A stretch of 64,000 nt of DNA from Melitaea cinxia (lineage: Eukaryota > Arthropoda > Insecta > Lepidoptera > Nymphalidae): the NCBI RefSeq assembly GCF_905220565.1, contig NC_059401.1:17604766-17668765 (forward strand). Direction: 5' to 3'. Each line of letters begins with the position of its first letter. Positions within the stretch are counted from its first letter, which is position 1. Shown here piece after piece: positions 34,813-47,289 of this stretch. Under the pieces are notes generated by a model. That model had not been told where the DNA came from. It worked only from the letters and a program-made list of their open reading frames with translations, and did no database searches. Both the position numbers and the translations under genes were made by a program.

Positions 34813-35529
34813 TTAGTAGTCACAATAGTCCTGTGTCTCATAACGCTATTACGCTGCAGTTTCATTTTAATCCACTTTATTTTCTAATTGGATAAATTAT
34901 TAGTAATACTTTATGACAAAAATAGTATGTGTTAATATTGAAACATTTGGGAGAAATTAGTTTCAATGCTGCGTGAGAATAAAGAACGTTCATCCATAAA
35001 CAAAATTAAATATTCCAAATCGATTCAATTAAACGAAGTTCACGTTGCCAATATACCATAATATATACGTAAACTATAGTCGTTGGTACTAAAATTAGTC
35101 CACAGTTCTACCTTCAGCTCGGCAGTTTATTTTTGTTTTAAAAATGGGTTAATTAACTGGTAAAAAACGTGATATAAAAACGGTAGATTAAAGTCTTTCG
35201 GGATTAAACACCCGCTAATAAAAAAAATGGCAGCGACCCGACCTGTAACGAACAAATGAGACCAAACGCTGTAATTTTAATTTGTTCCATGTTATATGTG
35301 GATTATGGGAGACTTATTTATTTACGAGCAGAAATAACCTGCACGTTATTGAGGTTTTGATTCGCTTAAACTTGTCTGTTGAAAACTGGAAAAGAGGTTA
35401 AGTTAATCTGTAATAAAATATCGTATAAAGAAAAAAAATTATGAAAATCGCTTTATTGATATAACTTTGGCAAACTATCAAAATTAACCTAAGCTTATGT
35501 CAATTCACATTTGGTTTTGGTGTGTTTTA

Positions 35530-35660
35530 GCGAGAGTTTGAGGGTCTATTCATCGTGCCTCGGAGAGAACGTGAAGCCAGTTCCACTTATCGTGGATACT
35601 GAGTAGCGATCGTTATTCATAGTAGGAAAAACCCATCACCCGCAATGCAGCAGGCTGGCA
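35530..35660 (+). repeat. SINE S1 body fragment
   Basis: catcgtgcctcggagagaac, gtagcgatcgttattcatag and cccgcaatgcagcag are S1 blocks; head and tail are absent. Confidence 0.55.
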
Positions 35661-35760
35661 TAATTTATAAACCTCTATCACAAATAAATATCGTATTAAA
35701 CAACGCGAAATGAGGTTCATTATTTTAAATATAAAATTGTTGTTGTTGTCGCCAAAGCTC

Positions 35761-35825
35761 GATAAATATTTATCACTCATTACGAAGGGGGGAAGCGGAC
35801 GCGTGGGAGGGGGAGGGATGTCTGT
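35761..35825. other. Palindrome followed by G-rich stretch
   Basis: gataaatatttatc (35761-35774) is a perfect palindrome. At 35787-35820 four G runs (6, 3, 5 and 3) occur close together, a possible G-quadruplex. Confidence 0.4.
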
Positions 35826-36164
35826 AAGCCGATTTACGCTGCAAAATGTATATTTATAATTTGATATTTTAGGTTCAGACCAGAAATAAGGTCATAGATA
35901 AGAAATCTGATTAAACGCGGGCTTCTTCTAAGTCATATTTATCTTTCGTTTTTGGCTCTGGACCAATAGTTTAAATCACAGACATTTTTATTTAAAATCT
36001 ACCTTTTTAGTAGTATCCTTCATTTATATACTAATCACTATCCTACATATATATACTAATCACTTCCTGCTATTTTAGGCGCGTAAATATCAACTTAGGT
36101 AGTAATGCAAATACAGGTTTCAAATTATCACACCATCCCAAGTTTTTATTAATCTAATCCTTTT

Positions 36165-36310
36165 AGATGTCCTTTGGAAATGAGACAATCCGTGAGAGAA
36201 CGAAGGTAACCGACATGGCTTGTAGAATTAGTAAATTGAAGTGGCAGTGGGCTGGTCACTACGTCGCTGGATCGATAGTCGCTGGAGCAGACGTGTGCTT
36301 TGGGCAGATA
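36165..36310 (+). pseudogene. Small RTE reverse transcriptase fragment
   Basis: Plus-strand segment reading GNETIRERTKVTDMACRISK then LKWQWAGH, corresponding to the C-terminal RTE part at 20.0-20.1 kb. Both ends are lost. Confidence 0.7.
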
Positions 36311-37074
36311 TTTTCTATTAGACAAATACTCGGAAAGCACGTATAGTCGTATAGCCATCTGTCCGAATTGATGAAATAATACATATATCCACTCAAACTT
36401 CTCAGGCCTGCTGTTAAGTAATTTTTACTTTTAAATAACACTTTTAATTAAAGAAATTGTAAAATCGTACAAATTCAAACATATTTTCAAGACATTTCCA
36501 GTTTTATTAACTCGAAAAAAAAATGTCCTTCATTGAAATCCAATTTTACGATTACACCAAATTTCTTTTGAAACTGTCCATTTTTATTTCACTTTACTAC
36601 TTAATGCTTTCAAAGACACGTAACTCTTGCAATTTACTCGTGTGTACATGTGTGTGTAGATACGCCGATAGACGTCCATGAGTAGGTTGTACATTTCTCA
36701 CTGAATGGACTGCCAAAGACTCACGTCTACACGTATTCTGCCATCTTTCACTGCCCTCTTAGATAAGTGCTTGAATGTGGGTTGAAGCAATCTATTTCTT
36801 GTATAGTTCTCTTTAATGGCTGGAATTCGATTTTAATTGTGATTCTACTTCGACCAGTTGTAGCTTTTTTGTATGAAATTATATTGACTTAAATTTAAGA
36901 ATATTAATAGATTATTTATATCGCTTGCTCTTGGTGTTGATGGCGTCTACGGTATCTGCATACCATCAGGCTTTACGCTTCAAAATCTAATTACACAATT
37001 AATGAACGTATTTTTGTTAAAGATTGTCGGCTTACATAATTTTTAAATTATATTGACTATCAGTCAGTTAAGCC

Positions 37075-37360
37075 TGTTGCAGTCCACTGCTGGACATTGG
37101 CCACTCCAAGCTCGCGCCAGACATTCCGGTTTTCCGCAATCCTCACCCAGCCTACATCGGCAATCTTACGTAGATCGTCGGTCCAACGAGCCGGAAAACG
37201 TCCCACAATGCGTTTGCCAAGACGCAGTCTTCACTCCAAGACCCATCTCCTCCAACAGCCATCGGTCCTACGACACAGATGACCAGCCCACTGCCACTTC
37301 AACTTGCTAATTCTGTGGGCTATGGCGGTTACTTTCGTTCTCTCGCGAATAGTATAGATT
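37075..37360 (-). pseudogene. RTE LINE 3' end fragment
   Basis: Minus-strand end of RTE: reads through the WQWAGH, RRxDG, RRPARW and RxLGEAYVQ region with several substitutions and stops, ending cagtggactgcaacaggctt at 37075. Truncated near the RNETIRERTKV region. Confidence 0.75.
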
Positions 37361-37799
37361 ATTGACTATAAACAGGTTTAATTAAAAGAAAGAAAAAGTA
37401 AATATAGAAACAATTAAAACTAAGCGCAGTAAAAACCGCGTAGATAAATCTATATATACAGAATATTACAGAATAATTTCAGATGAACAAAAAGAAATTC
37501 GTTTTGTTCAAAGTTCAAAATATATCTGGAGTTCTCGTGGAATCACGTAGTCTAGACGTGTTTCCACAGAAAATTCACGTAACTAACTAATTAACCAAGG
37601 TATTCTCGTAACACTACCAGGTATTAAATGAAATAACGTATTTCGATATTTACGTAAGTTGTTAAAGATCACTGAATACTTCAAAAATAAATATTTATTC
37701 ACGGTTAACATAATAAAAGATCTGGTATATTTTCGTGAAGAAAGTTTTAAAATGGAAAAAAGCATAATTAATAAAGAATTTTGTTTAATATATTTATAA

Positions 37800-38114
37800 C
37801 TAGCTGTGCCCACGACTTCATCCGCGTAGCATTTAACAAAAAAGTAATTATTCAGTTCGTAGAGTTATAAAATAAATAAATTTCTAAAATAAAAGTAACC
37901 TAAATTACTTCTTTTTACGTCAGCTAGCTGCCAGTAAAAATCCCATCAAAATCAGTTCAGCCGTTCCTGAGATTAGCCGGAACAAACAGACAGACAGACA
38001 TTTTTTTTAATGTTATTTTCGTCTATGTGCCGTGTATACATCCATTTCCATAAACTAAAATGCGGTTATTTTAATATTACAAACAGACACTAAAATTTTA
38101 TTTATTTGTATAGA
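37800..38114 (-). mobile_element. Short Helitron-like element (HEL)
   Basis: CTAG at 37800-37803 after an A, right end ttatttgtataga before a T. The 3' end carries tgcccacgacttcatccgcg. A close relative of 26.15 and 63.2 kb. Confidence 0.75.
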
Positions 38115-39320
38115 TAAGTACCAGACAAAAGCCACTTGTCTAACTGATGAGTGAAATTAAAGCTACATAATCACATAAGTTTAATTCTCACGATAATTCA
38201 GTGAGCTTTGTTGAATATATGCATCGATTAATGATATCGGAGACATGTTTGACCTTAAAATATGTTTAAATGAATAAATTTCTCACACTAACTTTGAATA
38301 TTTTCACGTAAATGCCAAATTCCTTTCAATCAGTTCCTAAATTTAATCTACAGATAGATTGTTAATCGATGTAAATTTATTTTTTCCCATTTACCTCTTT
38401 ATCTCTGTACAGCTTAAAATCCCTTTCCAACTACCCGATATAAACTCAAGAACTGTTAATGTAATTCAAAAGCAATAGATACTATTCGCCTGTTTTGAAA
38501 ATCTCAATATCAGTCTGACGTCTGTCGTCCGCTAGTTTTGCATAATACCGTCCAGAACTTCTACAGTGGAATGGGGTCTGTTTAATTTATTACAAGCTTG
38601 TTATCGGAACTTCATTAGCATGGACACTCGCTTTGGAAATATATTCTTTTGTATATCTTTATAGTCTTTTTTTTTAATATAAATAAAATTATCTTGCCCA
38701 AATGTAACGTAGCGCATAAGTTTCGAACAAAAAACGAAAATTACACCGACACAGGAGGAAATCATTATGCGAGTCGTCGAGTGAGTGTCGAAATACTTTA
38801 AAAAGTGACCATTGAAAATAATAAGGTTGTAGTTTCATTCACCATAGATTTCTATTTTCGTATTAGCATATGCGATATAAAAAAATTACACGACTTCGTT
38901 CTCATTAACACAGTTTAAATCGAAACTAAAATATAAAAAATATAATAAAATTGCTGTTTTAAAATCATCTTACTCATTATCGAATTTCTCGTACTTTAGA
39001 TATTGAATACCTTTGTAAAAATATCGGCGCAAATTACTTTAGACTTGATTTTGAACAAGAAAATTCCATGATACTTCTAGCGAAATATTAATTATATTTA
39101 TTTTTAAAGATATTAATATTTTATATTTTTATTTATTTTTATACCTATAACGTCAAAAATAATGAAACCATTTATCTTTTTGAATTACACTTTCACTTTT
39201 TAAAAGTTACTATTAAAGCCTTCACAAACACTTAAGATACAGTAAATATCTTCTAAAATCAAGAACAACGCAGAGCATCGTACTAATTTGTTACCCAAAC
39301 TCTATAATTAATGAATCAAC
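38115..39320. other. No gene recognised
   Basis: AT-rich sequence without long frames or repeats shared in the window. Confidence 0.5.
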
Positions 39321-39672
39321 AAAGGCACCTGTGCTGTGTGGCTACGGCACTAAAGAATTTAGCCACCCCCTCTCTTCCCGTGGGTGTCGTAAGAGACGAC
39401 TAAGGGATAACAAGGTTCCACAAGCATCTTGGAACTTAAAAAGCCGACCGATGGCGGGATAACCATCCAACTGCTGGCTTTGAAATACACAGGCCGAAGA
39501 TGGGCAGCAGCGTCTTTGGTGCAACAAAGCCAGTACTGCGGTCACCAACCCGCCTGCCCAGCGTGGTGACTATGGGCAAAACACATGAGTTCACGTTATT
39601 TTTGACGTAAACTTGTGGAGGCCTATGTCCAGCAGTGGACTGTATAGGCTGTAATGATGATGAAAGGCACCT
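39321..39672 (+). mobile_element. Retroposon S3, full-length, with 10-bp target duplication
   Basis: Body 39331-39662 from gtgctgtgtggctacggcac to gtaatgatgatg, flanked by aaaggcacct at 39321-39330 and 39663-39672. The minus-strand frames inside (GWLNSLVP) are repeat sequence, not genes. Confidence 0.9.
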
Positions 39673-40481
39673 AATTAAAAACAAATCGAATGTGGGTTAC
39701 CAACCTTACAAAATGTACTTAAATTAGTCACTAGATATTGAAATAATAAATACAGTGTGATTATTGCGACTTAGTATAAATGTAATAAAGATTAAAATTT
39801 GTTTTTATAAAGATTAACTTTTTTTTTTTCAAAAAATGGTAAGGTAGTCTGATATCTGTCGTACCAACATTTTTGCGGCAGAATCGAATTTATTTTCGAT
39901 CAATGTGAGTGATAGCTTCCTCAAGGGCAGTCTTGGAATATTTCGGCTGCCTCCAGAACTGGCACTGTTATATGTAAGGCTATTTATCAACTTTGTAAGT
40001 TATAGATTCTGCTATTTCACGTGCGTAATCTTGTTTTATTGCGCCTCTTATAAATTCAATCCCTTCACACTAATTATTATATAAAGCAACGTTTCGATGA
40101 CTCTATGACACTTTATAATAATTGCGTGGAAGAAGATTATTGGTCAATACGATGCTTTAAAAAATAAATATTCTTCTGTATTATAATGTTACAAAAGGAC
40201 AAAGTTTGAGCTTAATCCACTGCGTCGCGCTACCATGGATACATGGTCAACAATGAGCTAGTATTATGAGCTGCATAATTAAAAAAATATATATAAAAAT
40301 TACAAAAAACAAATCAAACATAATTCAGGATTTGGATAATTTAAAAATGGCAGCATCAGAATGTATGATACTTATAGGCATTCTTTTTTTACCTCGTCAA
40401 GTTAAATTTATTCGTCAAATGTACTTTCATTTCGACATGTCGCCCAAAGCAGAGTTATGTGTTAATAAATTTATAATATTA

Positions 40482-41070
40482 CTAGCGAACCCGGCAGACG
40501 TTGTCATGCCCAGAAAACAACTACCAAATTTGATAGCTTAGATACCGATAACAGCGCCACCTACCGGGTCCAATTGAAATAAAAACTACCATATCTTCTA
40601 AGTTGGACAAAATTACAGATGCCTACAAAATTTGATAAAAATTGGTTCAGTAGTTTCAGAGCTACATACAGATAGCAGCGCCACCTACCGAGTTCAAATT
40701 GAGATAAAAACTACCTTATCTTCCAAGTCAGACAAAATTACAGATGCTTACAAAATTTGATAAAAATTGGTTCAGTAGTTTCGGAGTTACATACTGATAG
40801 CAGCGCCACCTACCAGGTCCGATTGAGATAAAAAACTACCCTATCTCCTAAGTTGTACAAAATTTGATAACAATTGGTTTAAAAAAAGGTTGGGGAAAAA
40901 GAAAAGGGCCGTTTTTAGGGTTTTCACGGGAATTATTCGAATTTTTCTCGCCGTAAAAACCATCCTTAGACTTTAACGAACATTTAAAAAAAGAATTGGT
41001 AAAATTGGTCCAGGCGTTGTTGAGTTATACGCTTACGAACACATTTTACGATTCATTTTTATATATAAGA
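40482..41070 (-). mobile_element. Helitron-like element with 124-bp tandem array, complete
   Basis: CTAG at 40482-40485 after an A; right end atatataaga before a T at 41071. The 3' end reads cgaacccggcagacgttg. Tandem units of 124-125 bp are marked by cagcgccacc at 40552, 40676 and 40801. The part after 40880 matches 27.25-27.42 kb. Confidence 0.75.
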
Positions 41071-41404
41071 TAAATTCGTTGAAAGTCAACAGTCAACCTC
41101 CCCCTCTATATCTCTCTGAAGGGAGTTTATTTCTTATGGTAGCACGTAATAGTCTTACCTTTTTTCGTAACCGTGTCCCTTGAACCGGAAAATGTGAATT
41201 ATGAAACCGGACTGGAAGGCCAAATATTTCTCAATTTATATACTCCTTATTTACTACGTCCTTTATACTTCACGTATGACTGGAGATTTGGCGCATTGGC
41301 CATAGCTATTAGAATTAATTGGTACAACTCCTGCTCATTTTCTTTATTACAAACGTGACAAACAAGTGTATGGTGGCCTGATCGTAGCTAAAAATAATAA
41401 TAAT

Positions 41405-41611
41405 ATTTTTTTTACATATGTCACTAGGTCGGCAAACAAGTGTACGGCTCACCCGATGGTAAGCGATTACCGTAGCTTATAGACGCCTGCAACACCAGAA
41501 GCATCGCAAGCGCGTAGCTGACCCAATCCCCAATCCCCCCAGGAGCTCTGGTCATCTTACTCACCAACAGGAACACAATACTGTATGAAAACAGTATTAT
41601 TTTGCTGTGAT
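41405..41611 (-). repeat. Family A retroposon, truncated by LINE insertion
   Basis: From cactaggtcggcaaacaagtg to tgctgtgatct, where the LINE UTR starts. The remaining part of A is not seen to the right. Confidence 0.8.
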
Positions 41612-41990
41612 CTAAATAATAATAATAATAATAATAAATACTCTTTATGGTACACTACAAAGAAACGTTACAAAAAAGTAATACATACGAAGAAAGATGT
41701 ACAAAGTCGGTCTTATCGCTAAGAGCGATTTCTTCCAGACAACCTTAGGGTATATATAGGACAGGGCGTATAAAATGAGAAGCGGTAGGGAAGTGTACAA
41801 ATAGTTGATAAAGAATTGGCATGGAGTTTACAAGCTATGTGGTATAAAAATAAGTAAATATACTACATATAATACATACATACACATAATATACACATGC
41901 ATATACTATATATACTACATAAACAAATACTACGTAATATATGGTCTGTTCAGCACGATATTTCGTGCTGCTCCCTAACGCATGAGGAAA
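41612..41990 (-). repeat. LINE 3' UTR fragment
   Basis: (AAT)n tail at about 41612-41637, then aagatgtacaaagtcggtc, ttatcgctaagagcgattt and cttccagacaacctta: the minus-strand version of the 2.9-3.1 kb UTR. A short hairpin agcacga/tcgtgct lies near 41952-41969. Confidence 0.75.
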
Positions 41991-42121
41991 GTAATAATAA
42001 TAATAAGTACGTATAGTATATGTTTATTGTAGCTTGGGCGTCTGTAAGCTACATAATGGAATATTTTGTTTCGTAACGCTGCTACCTCAAGAGATTGAGA
42101 TTTGTGTCATAAATTAGCTCT

Positions 42122-42415
42122 CTCACTTCAGCTTGTAATATCCCACTGCTGGATATAGGCCTCTTTTCCCGTGTAGGAGAAGGATGAGAGCTTAATCTGC
42201 CACGCTGCTCCAATGCAGGTTGGTGGATATATTCTCTACTATGAGTAACGATCGCTATCAGATGTACATGATAACAAACGGGACCAACGGCTTAACGTGA
42301 TCTCCAAGTCACAGTGGGGAGACCTATAAGATACAAATGTTTGTCATGTGCGGGGATCGAACCCGCAACTGCCAATGCAACAGCCACAAACCAGTGCTGT
42401 AACTGTTGCGCCAAC
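42122..42415 (-). mobile_element. SINE S1, nearly full-length
   Basis: Minus-strand S1 with tail cttcagcttgtaatatccc, body cgctgctccaatgcaggttgg, B box as ggggatcgaacc and head end ttgcgccaac. A stretch of the body near 42335 is deleted. Confidence 0.8.
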
Positions 42416-42799
42416 ATATATTATTCATAAATACTAACAAACTTCAAAAGAGTAATTTTAATTAGTAATTATAAAATATATAAAAATACACTTCACATGA
42501 GATATTTGAGTTTGATTTTCATTTATACATTATCAGGATTATATGAAACATGATTACGAGTGCCAAAACTAGACGTTACGTGACCACAAAGGCTGTATAG
42601 TTACTAATTAAGGTACATTAACGCAGTAAATCCCGAAAATAACAATCAAGCAAACCCTCCCGTATAAATTATTAATAAATGTTTCAGTGATTCTAAGTAG
42701 GTGTGATAGTAACTCTTATTAGCTGATATTCACTAAAAGAGACTTTTTCTGTTTTATATAACCTATTTAGGCAAAATTGTCAAATACAATAATTGCCTT

Positions 42800-43085
42800 G
42801 CTAAAACTCAAAATCAAAATCCACAATTACTTCCTTCAAATAATCTTCGAAAGCACATTGGAACCATCTTTTCACAAATTAAAAATATATCCGTTTGCTA
42901 ATAAATTAATTCCGCCTAGTTAATGTTAAACTATCGATTCGGAATGTAGATTCTGTAAAGAAAACCTATATTTGCTATCCTGCCAATGAAAGAAACTCAA
43001 AGGAAACTTTTTTAAAAACCAATCGATCATTATAAATTCTATTATGTGTGTGAAATACAGCGCCATTAAACCAAATATCCTCGTC
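42800..43085 (-). repeat. Family B LINE 3' UTR fragment, diverged
   Basis: actcaaaatcaaaatccaca, tcgaaagcacattgg, tcgattcggaatgtagattc and gaaatacagcgccattaa follow the 6.6 kb copy. Confidence 0.65.
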
Positions 43086-43154
43086 ATTTATATTATCGAA
43101 TTTTTATCTTTTACTATTTTTATATTTATGTTTACAGCTTACTAACGTAATACA

Positions 43155-43450
43155 GTAAATAGTTTAACTGAGGTAGGGCACAGCATGAAACATCCTGCTA
43201 AAAATCTGGAGCAGCCCGACTGGGGTACTACCTCGACCTTACAGAAGATCACAGCTAAATAATACTCTTTTCAAACAGTGTTGTGTTCTTATTGGTGAGT
43301 ATGGTGACCAGAGCTCCTGGGGTGAATTTGGGATAGCGTCGGGGCAACGCGCTTGCAACACCAGAAGTATCGGCTTCTGGTGTTGCAGACGTCTATAAGC
43401 TACGGTAATCACTTGCTAATACTTAATCGGTGAGCCGTACGCTTGCTTAC
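43155..43450 (+). repeat. Family A retroposon with internal hairpin
   Basis: Sense-strand copy from actgaggtagggcacagc to ggtgagccgtacgcttgc. The usual gcgatgcttctggtgttgc region is replaced by a perfect inverted pair: tgcaacaccagaag (43354-43367) and cttctggtgttgca (43374-43387). Confidence 0.85.
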
Positions 43451-43784
43451 CAACTTGGATATAATGGTTGGTAAAAATAAATACATAAATAAAAATGGTG
43501 TACAACGAACCTTTCCTCTAACTATTAGCATTCATGTATAGAGAAGTACAGACGAACTAACTACGAACAACAACGAACAGCTTTCATTACAATATCGTTA
43601 ACATTGTGCAAATAGTTCGGGTGTGACATAAATGTTCACAAACTTACGCCTACAGGAAACGAGACGGTCCCTACAAAGTCAGTGACATTCCGCGCGTCGG
43701 TTGGTCAAATGTCAGTTCTTCTTCTCGTAGTATTTTATTATTAAAGTGCACACTACGTGGATAAGTGGATATTTCGAGGTATAA

Positions 43785-44015
43785 TTTATTGAGGTAGACA
43801 CAGCAGGAAAATCCTGTTAAAAACCGGCAGCAGCCCGACTGGGGAAGTACCTCGACCTCATAGACGAACACAGCTAAATAGCAGTGTTTGCAGTGTGCAG
43901 CAGTGTTTTGTTCATGTGGTAAGGTGCCAAGAGCTTATGTCGAGGGTAGGGCCGGCAACGCGTTTGCGATACTTCTGGTGTTGCAGGCAGCTTACAAGCG
44001 TACTTTTGCCGACCT
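43785..44015 (+). repeat. Family A retroposon
   Basis: ttgaggtagacacagcagg, cagcccgactggggaagtacc, tacttctggtgttgcaggc and gcgtacttttgccgacct. The region around the cttaccatcaggtga motif is deleted. Confidence 0.8.
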
Positions 44016-45322
44016 AAATGAGTAAATAATTCAGATCCATAATCATAACAAATATAACTTTTCTATTCACATTCAAATGCATATCAAAAGCTTGTAAAAA
44101 TAACTTTAATACTCCTCATACTTTACAGAACCACGCAACTATGCGAACCGTGAAACCTGACGTGGATATGCCCGAACTGTTTATTGATTTCGGGATAACA
44201 GGCGAGAGTAATTGGAAAAGGAACACAGTTATAAACCATTGCTTTTGGAAAAAATGCGTATTTCATTCAAACCTAGTCGTTCGTGTATTTATGTACACTC
44301 AAATCATATATATACCTTACACATACGTGGGAGTATAGACGTGAGTGTGAGTGTGGATGTGTATGCCAAGTGAATAAGCCTTAGTACTGAGCTTTACTAA
44401 GGGACGTAGAATAATTCAATTTTAGAAATAATTTAAAAAAGTAATTGCTGTTACGAATATCGATCGAGCAAATTCAACAAAAAAAAGTTATTATCTTTAT
44501 GACCTAAAAGGGTACAGTGACCGTCTCTATTATCCAACTGTTTTCCAAAACACTTTTCTCCTTTTAAAATGATCTTCTATTTGATGCATTTATTAAATTT
44601 GTCACTTATGTTCACAGCCACTAATGTCACATATCGACTATGATATAAATTCAAAATATATTTCTCAGAATTTATTCTTCATGTATTTATATGAAAACAA
44701 TTTTTATATATTTATTACCAATAAAATTCACCGTGGATACAGTACAATAAAATATTACAAAAGATTATACTGTGCGCAAAGTTTACAAAATGATTGATTT
44801 TCGATTTGTTTTTTTTTTTCTTTTTCATTTAGTAAGTCCCTAAATCTATGTAGGTTCGAGTTTATGAAAGTGTGGGTAGATGATAAAAAATCAACAGTTC
44901 GAGTAACATATTATGCATTTTTGACAAATAGCTACAAATATAAATTTTTGACAATAGAGCCACGGGTGGTCGCACGAGTGAATTTATTGTGACCGATTCC
45001 AAGTTTTCTTTAAGACTTGTAGTATAAACTTGCCCTTAATAAGGGATACCTCACAATGCTTGAAAAGTAACTAAAATATTACTTATTTGTGACTAAACTA
45101 AACGTTGCTTTGTCGATAATCGTATGTTATAAATTTAATCGTCGACACAAGCAACTATCTAAAATATATATATTTCTGTAATATATTAATATTGAGTTAT
45201 CTTTATATAAAATTCTGTGTAACAATGTAAGTTAAAATACTCCTCCGAAACGGCTGGACCGATTTTTATGGAGTTTTGTGTGTATATCGCGTAGGTCTGA
45301 GAATAGGCCAACATCTATTTTT

Positions 45323-45362
45323 AACCGACTTCAAAAAAAGGAGGAGGTTACTCAATTCGACC

Positions 45363-45423
<61 letters not shown>

Positions 45424-46140
45424 GTATGTTCGGAGATAACTTCTTCGTTTATGAACCGATTTTGATAATTCTTTTTTTGTTGGAAAGGAGATATTCATAG
45501 TTTGGTATCATGATAAGGAAACCAGGATCTGATGATGGGATCCCAGAGAAATCGAGGGAAACTTTCAAAAATCGTAAGGGTGACTAGTAAATTTAATCAT
45601 GTTTTCATTAAGTACTATAATAAAGCACTACTATTTACTAAAGGTCTGGAGTCGATCTGATGATGGAGAAGAAAGATAGTCGAGGGAACTCTTCAACAAT
45701 TTATAGCAATTACCTGCTTTTTGAACTTAATTCGTTTCTATTGATGAGAACTTTGCAACTGTATGAGTTATAAGTGCCATTACAGTCTGATGATGGAAAC
45801 AAAAGATAGTCGAGGGAACTCTTTAACGATTTATAGCAATTACCAGCTGTTTGAACTTAATTCGTTTCTATTGATGAGAACTTTGCATATGTATGAATTA
45901 TAAGTGCCATTTCAGTCTAATGATGGAGACAAAAGATAGTCGAGGGAACTCTTCAACGACTTCTAGCAATTACCTGCTGTTTGAACTTAATTCGTTTCTA
46001 TTGATGAGAACTTTGCACCTATATGAGTTACAAGTGCCATTACAGTCTGATTATGGAGACGAAAGATAGCCGAGGGAACTTTTCAACGATTTTTAGCAAT
46101 TACCTGCTGTGTGATCATCTGTGTCGCAGGACCAGGTTTA
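45323..46140. repeat. CG-family element with 130-bp tandem array
   Basis: Opens aaccgacttcaaaaaaggagg, then (AT)29 at 45364-45422, then gataaggaaaccaggatctg. Units with markers tctgatgatgg at 45528, 45656, 45786, 45916 (taatgatgg) and 46046 are 128-130 bp apart; a partial unit follows to about 46200. Each unit has agtcgagggaactcttcaac and ttcgtttctattgatgaga. Short frames across it are not genes. Confidence 0.8.
45364..45422. repeat. (AT)n microsatellite, about 29 units
   Basis: Uninterrupted TA repeat within the CG-family element. Confidence 0.95.
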
Positions 46141-46204
46141 ATGATGGAGCCCATAAACACTCGAGGGAATTTCTCAACAATTTACAGCAGTTACCTTTTG
46201 CTGT

Positions 46205-46410
46205 TTGACGACCGCTTTGATATAATGGTGCATGTGCCGTGTCGGCGGCGCCTAAACACCGACGGTCGCGGTTTCTATTCCCGCTCGGAGTGGATATTTA
46301 TGTTTATACAAATATTTATTTTCGGTCTAGTTGTTAATCCTTGTGGTTCTCCCAACCTGTCAGTCCCGGTTGTTATTATGTACACCTGATAGCGAACTTT
46401 ACTCATAGTA
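46205..46410 (+). repeat. S1-related SINE with different head
   Basis: Head tataatggtgcatgtgccgt with cggtcgcggtttctattccc as a B-box-like block, then gtggatatttatgtttatac and the S1-type body ttgtggttctcccaacc, ttgttattatgtacacc. A minus-strand relative lies at 60.34-60.66 kb. Confidence 0.6.
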
Positions 46411-46575
46411 TGTCGACGCGTTAGTGCAGCGGTCACAGCACCGGCTGTTGCGCTGGCGTTAGTGGGTTCAATCTCCGCGCACAAAAGACATTTGTATTGG
46501 CCATATAGATGTTTGTCATTGTCTGGGTGTTTGTGCTTGTGTATTGTGTATGTTTCCAGACCCCCGAAACAAGAG
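46411..46575 (+). repeat. SINE with S1 head and alternative 3' module
   Basis: Head gacgcgttagtgcagcggtc, a B-box-like ggttcaatctcc, then S1 sequence up to gtctgggtgtttgtgcttg. It then continues with tgtgtatgtttccagaccccc instead of the usual S1 body. The copy at 63.56 kb has the same module. Confidence 0.65.
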
Positions 46576-46994
46576 AAAAAGCATCCTTGTTGGTCTACCC
46601 ATCAGTAAAAATTGTAAAATAAAATAATTTTTATAAAAAAAAAAACCGACTTCAAACAGAAAACTAAAAAGTGAAAAATAAATTTACTTACTACAAAGTA
46701 ATTCGTATTTTGATTTATTTAATCAAAAATGATTAAATAAATATTTTATAATTTTGAAGTTGGTGCCAAGTAAAACAATAACTACTCTAGTATCTACTCG
46801 TAAGTTGTATTCAGTTTTCTTTCATAATTTGTTTGATTGACTATCGGTTTTTTTTTTGTTAATTATACCCATAAGTTATAGGGGGGAGGGTTAACAACAT
46901 ATATGTCAAAACAACGTTTGCGGAAATAGCTAGTAATATTATATTTGTGGTGAATCACGCTCTTATTCCTTGCTCTTTCGTAGAAGACATTAAT

Positions 46995-47285
46995 TACCTT
47001 TTTAATATACCACTAGGTCCCCAAACAAGCTTACGGCGCACCTGATGGTAAGCGATTATCGTAGATGCCTGTATCACCAGAAGCATCGCAAGCGCATTAG
47101 CGACCCTACTCCCCGACCCTCCTTCAAGAGATCTGGTCACTTTACTTACCTACCTCAGAAACATATCACGGCTTGAAAGCAATATTATTGAGCTGTTATC
47201 TTCTGTAAGGTCGAGGTACTTCCCTAATAGGAATCAAGATTATGAGCAGGATAATTCCTGCTGTAACCTAACTCAGGCTATCCTA
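46995..47285 (-). repeat. Family A retroposon
   Basis: accactaggtccccaaacaag, cacctgatggtaagcgatt, tcaccagaagcatcgcaagc and ttatcttctgtaaggtcgagg. Confidence 0.85.
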
Positions 47286-47289
47286 TGGC

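Larger units (their letters stand above)
45200..46933 (+). mobile_element. Helitron-like shell split by a large insertion
   Basis: The left part begins TC after an A (45200) and runs through aaacggctggaccgattttt and aggtctgagaatagg to acatctattttt. The right part resumes near ttatacccataagttatag and ends aatagCTAG at 46930-46933 before a T. Comparison with 14.44 and 54.5-55.0 kb shows these are two halves of one element. Confidence 0.6.

Noticed and set aside
39342..39684. Protein-coding frames on the minus strand of S3 copies (also at 50.6 and 62.6 kb)
   Set aside because: The same frames recur only because S3 is a repeat; they differ in length and contain no known domain.
45656..46200. CRISPR-like array because of regular 130-bp spacing
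   Set aside because: Units are similar over their whole length with no short repeat/unique spacer pattern, and the context is eukaryotic transposons.
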